This document shows, one piece after another, positions 1 to 4,146 of a DNA stretch of 6,727 nucleotides. This stretch comes from Patescibacteria group bacterium (GTDB taxonomy: Bacteria; Patescibacteriota; Doudnabacteria; UBA920; 2-01-FULL-50-11), in NCBI GenBank assembly GCA_023485925.1, contig JAMDAJ010000014.1:1-6727 (forward strand). Direction: 5' to 3'. A program made the position numbers and the translations under genes. Every line of letters begins with the position of its first letter. Positions within the stretch are counted from its first letter, which is position 1. A model generated the notes under the pieces. That model ran no database searches. It saw nothing but the letters and a program-made list of their open reading frames with translations, and was not told where the DNA came from.

Positions 1-86
1 GAATGGGGCGCGTAGCCCTTGGATTGCAAATATTCCGCCACAGTGTCTTTGCCGGCGGCATAGGAGCCGGTGATGCCGATGAGCAT
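1..86 (-). CDS. P-loop nucleotide kinase-like protein, N-terminal fragment
   Basis: Only the first 28 codons lie in the window; the gene runs off the left edge. The ATG at 86-84 is the first possible start, because an in-frame TAA lies at 101-99. The fragment begins MLIGITG and carries a Walker A loop, GSYAAGKDT (residues 7-15), right at the N-terminus, as in dephospho-CoA kinase and deoxynucleoside monophosphate kinases. Asp after the P-loop Lys, instead of the usual Ser/Thr, is seen in some dNMP kinases. It follows a dCMP deaminase and a dUTPase, so phosphorylation of a nucleotide is plausible, but that is inference from neighbours. No Shine-Dalgarno sequence precedes the start. A dephospho-CoA kinase or another small P-loop kinase cannot be excluded from this fragment. 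Confidence 0.7.
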   Translation of the reverse strand, partial: MLIGITGSYAAGKDTVAEYLQSKGYAPH

Positions 87-254
87 AAAATTCGATGTTT
101 AATTTTTTTATTGCCGCCCGGCCGAATACCCGATGTTTACTTCGGGGATGAAGGCCGGAAAGGAAGTGAGTCGGCGGAGCCGACACTTTGGGCAACAAAG
201 CCCCCAGATGCCCCGCGGCTTACCTGCCTGCGGTAGACAGGCCGCGGGGAGGCT
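87..254. repeat. Intergenic region packed with hairpins
   Basis: This 168-base gap between the dUTPase and the kinase holds no credible gene but contains four inverted repeats: CCCGA/TCGGG (129-133/142-146); GTCGGC/GCCGAC with a 3-base loop (170-175/179-184); CTTTG/CAAAG (186-190/196-200); and a 9-bp CCCCGCGGC/GCCGCGGGG stem (211-219/241-249). The last encloses a smaller imperfect palindrome, CTGCCTG...AGACAG (224-240). I recall similar CCTGCCTGCGG-type palindromes as dispersed repeats in Parcubacteria-like genomes. The GC-rich stem starts only 5 bases after the dUTPase stop and may help end transcription or protect the mRNA 3' end, although no clean T-tract follows it. Confidence 0.6.
211..249 (-). 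terminator. Possible 3'-end hairpin after the dUTPase gene
   Basis: A perfect 9-bp GC-rich stem (211-219 with 241-249) encloses a second imperfect hairpin, immediately downstream of the dUTPase stop at 255-257. A strong stem in this position fits a transcript end. The run of T expected of an intrinsic terminator is missing, so it may instead be a repeat element that only stabilises the RNA. Confidence 0.35.
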
Positions 255-689
255 TTAATTTCCGGTACTGCCAAACCCGCCGCGGGAGACGGACTTGATT
301 TTTTCAACTTCTTCCCAGGCCTCGATTTTTTCAACGGGCAGCAATAACCCTTGCGCCAGGCGATCGCCTCTTTTGATTTCCACCCGCTTATCACTAAAAT
401 TCCGAAAGCTCAACAGCAACTCGTCATCGGGTCCGTGAAAATCCTGGTCTATGATTCCAAGGTTCACATGCAAACCGCGCTTGACCGTGCTGCTGCGGCC
501 GGTGATTAAAAGCACATAACCCGACGGTACCTCCACGATAAAATTCCCCGGAGCCAGTTTGATCTCACCCGGCTCCAAACTCGCGCCGGTCCTCACGTAC
601 AGATCAAACGCCACCGAACCGGGCGTATGGTACTCCGGCAGCGGCATAGCTTTATCGATTCGGACAATTTTGAGTTTCAAATTTGACAA
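255..689 (-). CDS. dut: dUTP diphosphatase (dUTPase)
   Basis: Hydrolyses dUTP to dUMP and pyrophosphate in the cytoplasm, keeping uracil out of DNA and supplying dUMP for thymidylate synthesis. All five motifs of the trimeric dUTPase family appear in order in 144 residues, a normal length: motif 1 SVAFDLY (25-31), motif 2 GRSST (64-68), motif 3 GIIDQDFHG (78-86) with the likely catalytic Asp81, motif 4 RGDRLAQ (107-113) and motif 5 RGGFGSTG (136-143). Phe84 sits where most members have a Tyr. The start is a TTG (689-687) directly after the TAG of the deaminase gene; it gives the N-terminus expected before the PLPEY segment. The next in-frame ATG, at codon 15, would cut off the first strand. 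The two genes are almost certainly co-transcribed and perhaps translationally coupled. Confidence 0.95.
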   Translation of the reverse strand: MSNLKLKIVRIDKAMPLPEYHTPGSVAFDLYVRTGASLEPGEIKLAPGNFIVEVPSGYVLLITGRSSTVKRGLHVNLGIIDQDFHGPDDELLLSFRNFSDKRVEIKRGDRLAQGLLLPVEKIEAWEEVEKIKSVSRGGFGSTGN

Positions 690-1226
690 CTAAAATTTTT
701 GCTCTAACGTGATTTTCCCTCCGTTGACTCGTTCCGGAATGCCTTCCGAAAATATCGCCAAAAGCTCTTCGGTCCAGGCCGGATTTTCCTCATAAATCTC
801 AACCTTAACTCCCGCCTCTTTCAGCATTTCAATGGCCTTTTCGTTACGATAAATTTTCCCCAAAACCAATCTAACGACGCCCGCCGCGATAATATATTTC
901 GTGCAATGGATGCACGGGCTGTATTTCGTGTAAAGCGTGGAACCTTCCGTTGTCGTGCCTCCTTGTTTGGCGGCCTGCAGCAAAGAGTTGTGTTCACCGT
1001 GGATTGTCCGAACACAATGCCCCTCTTCCATCAGGTGGCCGACGTCATTGCAGTGCGGCAAGCCCGGCGGCGAACCGTTATAGCCGGTTGCGATTATGCG
1101 ATTGGATTTTACCAGCACGGATCCGGAATAAAGCCGGTCGCAGGTCCCCCGAGCCGCGACGATTTTGACGATGGCCATGAAATAATCGTCCCAAGAGGGA
1201 CGGAAATGTTTTCTTTCTTCGGGCAT
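690..1226 (-). CDS. dCMP deaminase (ComEB-like, zinc-dependent)
   Basis: Deaminates dCMP to dUMP, the precursor of dTMP. The 178-residue protein has the cytidine/deoxycytidylate deaminase fold signature: SWDDYFM near the start (11-17), the substrate segment IIATGYNGSPPG (44-55), the zinc and proton-shuttle motif H76-G-E78, and PCxxC with Cys105 and Cys108. Extra Cys/His residues between (C29, H58, C59, H70, C71) could bind a second, structural zinc as in phage T4 dCMP deaminase; that is inference. The HGEHNS version of the usual HAExNA motif keeps the key His and Glu. The ATG at 1226 lies about 17 bases after the predicted transcription start, with no Shine-Dalgarno sequence. The gene has its own promoter behind the rplA terminator and leads the dUTPase gene. 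Confidence 0.93.
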   Translation of the reverse strand: MPEERKHFRPSWDDYFMAIVKIVAARGTCDRLYSGSVLVKSNRIIATGYNGSPPGLPHCNDVGHLMEEGHCVRTIHGEHNSLLQAAKQGGTTTEGSTLYTKYSPCIHCTKYIIAAGVVRLVLGKIYRNEKAIEMLKEAGVKVEIYEENPAWTEELLAIFSEGIPERVNGGKITLEQKF

Positions 1227-1249
1227 GAGTGATTTTTAATGTAGGTTTA

Positions 1250-1278
1250 ATTCTACCAGACTTAAAAATACTTATCAA
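1250..1278 (-). promoter_or_regulatory. Sigma-70-type promoter for the dCMP deaminase-dut genes
   Basis: Reading the minus strand, TTGATA (1278-1273) and TAGAAT (1255-1250) are separated by exactly 17 bases, and the -10 box is preceded by TGG, an extended -10 element. The start site is expected near 1243, leaving a leader of only about 17 bases before the ATG at 1226. The -35 box overlaps the T-tract of the rplA terminator. Confidence 0.75.
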
Positions 1279-1303
1279 AAAACCCGATTTTCACGGGTTT
1301 TTT
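1277..1303 (-). terminator. Rho-independent terminator after rplA
   Basis: A 10-bp stem, AAAAAACCCG (minus strand, from 1303) pairing with CGGGTTTTTT (ending at 1277), with a 7-base loop and a terminal run of T, starts 8 bases after the rplA stop. The A-tract on the other side makes it symmetrical, so it could also act on plus-strand transcripts. It closes the secE-to-rplA operon. Confidence 0.9.
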
Positions 1304-1311
1304 AAGATTGC

Positions 1312-1995
1312 CTAGAAAACCGTCTTTATACCGGGACCCATGCTTGTGGAAATCGTCAGACTTTTGATGAACTCCTGTTTGGCACCTTTGGGCTTGGCGG
1401 CTTTAAGGGCGGCAAGCAGTGCTTCGAAATTCTCTTTTAAGGCGTCGGGTGTAAATGAAACTTTGCCGATTATCTGATGGACGTTGCCACTGTCGTCGGA
1501 TTTGACGTCCACCCGGCCGCCGCCGATCTCGGCAATGGCGCGGGCGATATCTGCGGTGACCGTGCCGGTTTTCGGCGATGGCATCTTGCCTTTCGTCCCC
1601 AAAATCTTGGCGATCTGGGCGAGGTTTTTCATCATCGCGGGTTCGGCCACGGCAATATCGAAATCGAGCTTTTCCGTTTTCTTTATCTCGTTTATCAACT
1701 CGTCACCGCCCACGATGTCAGCCCCGGCGGCTTTAGCCGCCTTTTCTGAAGCAGAGGTTACAAAAGCCGCAATGCGCTTTTTCTTGCCGCTGCCGTGCGG
1801 CAACTTCACCGCGAACCGAACGTTCTGCTCGGTTTGCTTGGGATCGATGCCAAGGCGAAAATGCACTTCCACCGAGGCGTCGAATTTCAGGTTCGAAGTT
1901 TTCTTTGCCAGCTCCAAAGCCTCTTCAACGGGATAAGTTTTGGAAAGGTCCAGGTCTTTGACGGCCGCCTGGTAGCGGTGGCTTCGTTGATTCAT
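1312..1995 (-). CDS. rplA: 50S ribosomal protein L1 (uL1)
   Basis: Forms the L1 stalk of the 50S subunit, near the E site, by binding 23S rRNA; in many organisms it also represses its own mRNA. From the ATG at 1995-1993 the protein has 227 residues, normal for L1. It shows the FDASVEVHFRLGIDP segment (38-52), the hallmark GKMPSPKTGTV (136-146; GLMPNPKxGTV in most bacteria) and the C-terminal LTISTSMGPGIKT. I chose this ATG over an in-frame GTG at 2046: MNQRSHRYQAA matches the usual L1 N-terminus, while the extra 17 residues (GRFSQAIGGPVSTT...) do not, and their DNA folds into a convincing RNA hairpin. The start is 66 bases after rplK. A terminator follows the stop, so rplJ-rplL are not in this operon. 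Confidence 0.96.
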   Translation of the reverse strand: MNQRSHRYQAAVKDLDLSKTYPVEEALELAKKTSNLKFDASVEVHFRLGIDPKQTEQNVRFAVKLPHGSGKKKRIAAFVTSASEKAAKAAGADIVGGDELINEIKKTEKLDFDIAVAEPAMMKNLAQIAKILGTKGKMPSPKTGTVTADIARAIAEIGGGRVDVKSDDSGNVHQIIGKVSFTPDALKENFEALLAALKAAKPKGAKQEFIKSLTISTSMGPGIKTVF

Positions 1996-2000
1996 TTTTA

Positions 2001-2048
2001 TCGTGGTGCTAACCGGCCCGCCAATCGCTTGACTAAACCGTCCCACAA
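2001..2048 (-). promoter_or_regulatory. Candidate L1-binding autoregulatory hairpin before rplA
   Basis: In the minus-strand RNA, GUGG (2046-2043) pairs with CCAC (2006-2003), extended by two weaker pairs (2047/2002, 2048/2001). Inside, GA (2042-2041) faces the 7-base strand GUUAGCA (2013-2007). A second helix then begins with CGG (2040-2038) and CCG (2016-2014), continues through G-U pairs, and ends in GUCAA/UUGGC capped by a GCGA (GNRA) tetraloop. A stem, a short GA strand, a second helix and a longer opposite strand is the architecture of known L1 targets in 23S rRNA and L1-controlled mRNAs. It ends 5 bases before the rplA ATG, so bound L1 would block initiation. The fold is seen in the sequence; L1 binding is inferred. 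Confidence 0.6.
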
Positions 2049-2061
2049 ATTTAATTTATGA

Positions 2062-2487
2062 TTATTTCTCCACTTCCACGCCCATGCTGCGGGCCGTGCC
2101 GGCAACGATCTTCATTGCCGCCTCAAGGTCATTGGCGTTAAGATCGGCCATTTTGTTTTCGGCGATCTCTTTCACCTGGGCGGAAGTGAGCTTGCCTATC
2201 TTGCTTCTTAGCGGATCTTTGGAACCTTTCGGCAAATTCAACGCTTTCTTGATCATGTCGGAAACCGGGGGCTTTTTGTATTCCAACGAAAACGACCGGT
2301 CCTCATAAATCGTGACGATGACAGGTACGACAGAATCGCCCATTTGTTTGGTGCCATCATTGAACTGCTTGCAGAATTCCATCAAGTTTAGTCCGTGCGG
2401 ACCAAGCGCGGTGCCCACGGGCGGCGCCGGGTTGGCTTTGCCGGCCTGCAGCTGAAGTTTGACCTGAGTTTTAATCGCTTTTGCCAT
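2062..2487 (-). CDS. rplK: 50S ribosomal protein L11 (uL11)
   Basis: Binds the GTPase-associated region of 23S rRNA at the base of the L7/L12 stalk, where elongation factors act. The 141 residues match the family length. The N-terminal domain has LQAGKANPAPPVGTALGP (13-30) with the conserved proline-rich stretch, a KKPP linker lies around 71-74, and the C-terminal rRNA-binding domain ends in the signature GTARSMGVEV (130-139). The ATG at 2487 is the natural start (MAKAIKTQVKLQL). No Shine-Dalgarno sequence precedes it; the 72 bases upstream are a repeat array instead. It lies between nusG and rplA, the usual order, and nothing in it looks abnormal. Confidence 0.97.
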   Translation of the reverse strand: MAKAIKTQVKLQLQAGKANPAPPVGTALGPHGLNLMEFCKQFNDGTKQMGDSVVPVIVTIYEDRSFSLEYKKPPVSDMIKKALNLPKGSKDPLRSKIGKLTSAQVKEIAENKMADLNANDLEAAMKIVAGTARSMGVEVEK

Positions 2488-2492
2488 AATAA

Positions 2493-2536
2493 TAGCTTTT
2501 TAGCTTGTAGCTTGTAGCTTCTTAGCTTAAGAGCTA
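2493..2536. repeat. TAGCTT short tandem repeat array between nusG and rplK
   Basis: On the plus strand TAGCTT occurs at 2493, 2501, 2508, 2515 and 2523, with spacings of 8, 7, 7 and 8 bases. The last units form an inverted repeat: TAGCT(T)CTTA (2515-2524) with TAAGAGCTA (2528-2536), loop GCT. The array fills most of the 72-base gap, including the place where a ribosome-binding site for rplK would be. I recall similar AGCT-rich repeats between genes in CPR genomes, but cannot search here. Confidence 0.75.
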
Positions 2537-2559
2537 ATCGCTACCGGCTACAGACTAGA

Positions 2560-3105
2560 TTATAATTTTTTCACTTGCAGGGAATCGATTTCCACCGGCG
2601 TCTCGCGGCCGAAGATGGAAACCATCACCTTGATCTTGCCTTTTTCTTCGTCAATTTCCGAAACTTTGCCTTCGTATTCTTTGAACGGGCCATCCGTGAT
2701 GCGCACCAGATCGGAGACCTTGAAATCGATCTTGAACTTGGGCTCTTCCACGCCCATGCGTTTTTGGATATTCTTCCACTCCTCGCCCGATATGGGCGTC
2801 GGCACCGTACCGGAACCGACGAAACCGGTGACGTTCGGGGTATTGCGCACCACGTACCAGGAATCATCGGTGACGATCATATTCACCAAAACGTAGCCCG
2901 GAAAAATCTTTTCTTCGATGACGGTGCGTTTGCCGTCGCGGATCTTGATCTTCTTTTCTTTAGGCGCGATGACATCGAAGATCTTGTCGTCCACGCCTAA
3001 AGACTCGATCCTCTGTTTCAGATTGAAGACTACGCTGTCCTCATAACCCGAGTAAGTGTGGAGCGCGTACCAATTACGTTCGCCGGTAACTTGTTGCCTG
3101 GGCAT
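2560..3105 (-). CDS. nusG: Transcription elongation/antitermination factor NusG
   Basis: Binds the RNA polymerase clamp to aid elongation and can link it to Rho or to the ribosome via S10. The 181-residue protein has the NGN domain (about 10-110), with NWYALHTYSGYE (11-22), IFPGYVLV (67-74) and VVRNTPNVTGFVG (85-97). The C-terminal KOW domain (about 130-181) has VRITDGPFKEYEGKV (134-148) and IFGRETPVEID (164-174). Domain order and length are standard. The ATG at 3105 gives a short tail before the first NGN strand, as usual. Upstream is an 86-base repeat-like element rather than a Shine-Dalgarno sequence; an AGGA 17 bases before the start lies inside its hairpin. It is probably co-transcribed from the secE promoter, 135 bases after the membrane protein gene. 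Confidence 0.97.
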   Translation of the reverse strand: MPRQQVTGERNWYALHTYSGYEDSVVFNLKQRIESLGVDDKIFDVIAPKEKKIKIRDGKRTVIEEKIFPGYVLVNMIVTDDSWYVVRNTPNVTGFVGSGTVPTPISGEEWKNIQKRMGVEEPKFKIDFKVSDLVRITDGPFKEYEGKVSEIDEEKGKIKVMVSIFGRETPVEIDSLQVKKL

Positions 3106-3116
3106 AGACTAATTTG

Positions 3117-3202
3117 TTGTCATCCTGGAGAAAGCCAGGATCCACGGTATTTCGAGGTTCTTCTTAAATATGCTGGATTCTGAAATAAATTCAGAGTGAC
3201 AA
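3117..3202. repeat. 86-base inverted-repeat element, MITE-like
   Basis: The element is bounded by TTGTCA (3117-3122) and TGACAA (3197-3202). The similarity continues inwards: TTGTCATCCTG at the left end, TTGTCACTCTG when the right end is read on the other strand. Each end carries a hairpin: ATCCTGG/CCAGGAT with a 6-base loop (3122-3128/3135-3141) and TCTGAA/TTCAGA with a 5-base loop (3179-3184/3190-3195). GTCATCCTGG...CCAGGATCC and CTGAAAT...TTCAG palindromes of this style recur in many environmental bacterial genomes, from memory. It encodes nothing and sits 11 bases before nusG. Confidence 0.6.
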
Positions 3203-3240
3203 TAACAAGGGTTTAAATAATTTAATAACGATGCTACTGG

Positions 3241-3792
3241 CTATCTAAAACCTAAAGCCATCAGCGCAATTATGAGTAGGGAAATTTCTATGAGTACAGG
3301 CGGATAGCGCAGGTACTCCCGAAAAAAGCGCAACCAATAACTCACCACGGGCAATTTCTCGGAGACCGCAAGCCGTTTATTGACGTTGAAAAACGAATAA
3401 AGCTTTCTGTCAAAAGGCCACAGCCACATTATCCCGTAACCAAAGCTATCAAAGAAAAAATGCGTCCACGTTCCGACGAGATATAGTAGAGAATACAGCT
3501 GCCAGTCGCCGGATTTAAACACCGAGGCCAGACCGAAGCCACAAGCCGCGATGAACAAGTGCAAAAATGGGGCGTGGCTTATGAATTTTCGGTGATCGAC
3601 TTCGACCGTCGCCGCGATCGGCCGTCCAATCCGGATGAAAGCGTACAGGTCATCCAGGTCGATAACAACGGAGGCCAAAATCCCGACCGCCCAAAATCTC
3701 GATGCGGCGGCCTGCGGATAAAACGTTAAAAGCTCGGCGATAGCGATTCGGGTCGTAAGATACCCGGCGGCGATGTGGCCTGGAGGTAGCAT
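3241..3792 (-). CDS. Membrane protein, YdjM/DUF457-like putative metal-dependent hydrolase
   Basis: A 183-residue hydrophobic protein whose polar residues resemble the YdjM (DUF457) family of inner-membrane putative metal hydrolases. These are His6 in PPGHIAAGY, the acidic cluster D45-x-D47-D48, the segment DHRKFISHAPFLH (66-78), and THFFFDSFGYG (110-120) with His111 and Asp115, followed by the WLWPFDRKLYSFF stretch typical of the family. Membrane segments are likely near 34-52, 76-93, 99-118 and 163-181. The substrate is unknown; YdjM of E. coli is described as LexA-regulated, but no LexA box is seen here. The ATG at 3792 lies 8 bases after the secE stop, so the gene is in the operon. Its position between secE and nusG, normally adjacent, is unusual. 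The family call is by motif only. Confidence 0.75.
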   Translation of the reverse strand: MLPPGHIAAGYLTTRIAIAELLTFYPQAAASRFWAVGILASVVIDLDDLYAFIRIGRPIAATVEVDHRKFISHAPFLHLFIAACGFGLASVFKSGDWQLYSLLYLVGTWTHFFFDSFGYGIMWLWPFDRKLYSFFNVNKRLAVSEKLPVVSYWLRFFREYLRYPPVLIEISLLIIALMALGFR

Positions 3793-3800
3793 GTTGAAAA

Positions 3801-3986
3801 CTACCGCGCCAAAACCAATTCAAGCACTTTTGTCAAACCGTAATCGATTGCGCCCAAAAAAACCGAAACCGCAACCGAAAAAACTACTACGATCACCGTC
3901 ATTTTTACGGTTTCGCGCCGGGACGGCCAAACGACCTTGACCATCTCGTTCTTCACTTCCTTCAAAAACTGCAGGATTTGTGGCAT
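3801..3986 (-). CDS. secE: Preprotein translocase subunit SecE
   Basis: Essential clamp subunit of the SecYEG channel, which exports and inserts proteins. This is the short, single-helix form (61 residues). The amphipathic cytosolic helix has the conserved EVKNEMVKVVWPSRRET (10-26), with the Trp-Pro-Ser that contacts SecY, and is followed by one membrane helix of about residues 30-47 and a short C-terminal tail. The ATG at 3986 is the natural start. The nearest purine stretch, GAAAG, ends 12 bases before it and is a poor ribosome-binding site. It is the first gene after the promoter at 4069-4098 and so leads the operon with the membrane protein, nusG, rplK and rplA. The rpmG gene often found just before secE is absent. 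Confidence 0.95.
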   Translation of the reverse strand: MPQILQFLKEVKNEMVKVVWPSRRETVKMTVIVVVFSVAVSVFLGAIDYGLTKVLELVLAR

Positions 3987-4011
3987 AGCTATTGAAGTCT
4001 TTCAAGATTTC

Positions 4012-4062
4012 ACGGCAGTTTTCCACGAAAACTTTCCGTTTTTAAAAGCCCTTGGGGGCTTT
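4012..4062 (-). promoter_or_regulatory. Two hairpins in the secE operon leader
   Basis: The predicted transcript starts at about 4062 and its 5' end folds at once: AAAGCCC (4062-4056) with GGGCTTT (4051-4045), loop CCAA, followed by T and A runs. A second hairpin follows: ACGG/CCGT (4039-4036/4015-4012) closing AGTTTTC/GAAAACT (4033-4027/4023-4017) with a 3-base loop. The first looks like a small terminator and could act as an attenuator or as a 5'-end stabiliser. The second ends 25 bases before the secE ATG. The folds are seen directly; the regulatory role is inference. Confidence 0.5.
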
Positions 4063-4068
4063 GGTGTA

Positions 4069-4098
4069 AGTATACCGGGAACCGCGGAAATTTGTCAA
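4069..4098 (-). promoter_or_regulatory. Sigma-70-type promoter of the secE operon
   Basis: On the minus strand a perfect -35 box TTGACA (4098-4093) and a -10 box TATACT (4074-4069, five of six matches) are separated by 18 bases. The expected start site is near 4062, giving a leader of about 75 bases before secE. It lies right after the hairpin that follows gyrB, so gyrB and secE are probably separate units. Confidence 0.85.
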
Positions 4099-4101
4099 AT
4101 C

Positions 4102-4134
4102 AAATCCGGCAGGCCGCACGGGCCTGCCGGATTT
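4102..4134 (-). terminator. Strong hairpin after gyrB, probable terminator
   Basis: A perfect 14-bp stem (4102-4115 with 4121-4134, AAATCCGGCAGGCC and its complement) with a 5-base loop begins 12 bases after the gyrB stop. The 3' side on the minus strand is only moderately T-rich (GGATTTGATTTG), so it is a weaker intrinsic terminator than the one after rplA. The CCGGCAGGC core resembles the CCTGCCTGCGG palindrome near 211-249. Confidence 0.65.
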
Positions 4135-4146
4135 AGCGTGAACTTG

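Noticed and set aside
87..254. tRNA or other structured RNA gene in the hairpin-rich gap
   Set aside because: The stems do not assemble into a cloverleaf and no CCA end, T-loop sequence or other RNA family hallmark is present.
1484..1936. 150-codon plus-strand frame opposite rplA
   Set aside because: Lies entirely antisense to a certain ribosomal protein gene and gives low-complexity sequence; a shadow of codon usage.
1996..2046. GTG at 2046 as the rplA start, adding 17 residues
   Set aside because: The extra residues do not resemble any L1 N-terminus, the ATG at 1995 gives the family length, and the DNA forms a well-paired RNA hairpin.
2493..2536. TAGCTT units as a CRISPR array
   Set aside because: Units are 6-7 bases with 1-2 base gaps; there are no spacers and no cas genes.
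2575..3000. 141-codon plus-strand frame opposite nusG
   Set aside because: Antisense to a complete, standard nusG gene, with no leader or motif of its own.
3117..3202. Insertion sequence or transposase remnant
   Set aside because: The 86-base element has no coding capacity; only a non-autonomous repeat can be argued.
3820..4026. 68-codon minus-strand frame starting at GTG in the secE leader
   Set aside because: It overlaps secE in another frame, its start lies in a hairpin loop and its residues show no recognisable protein pattern.
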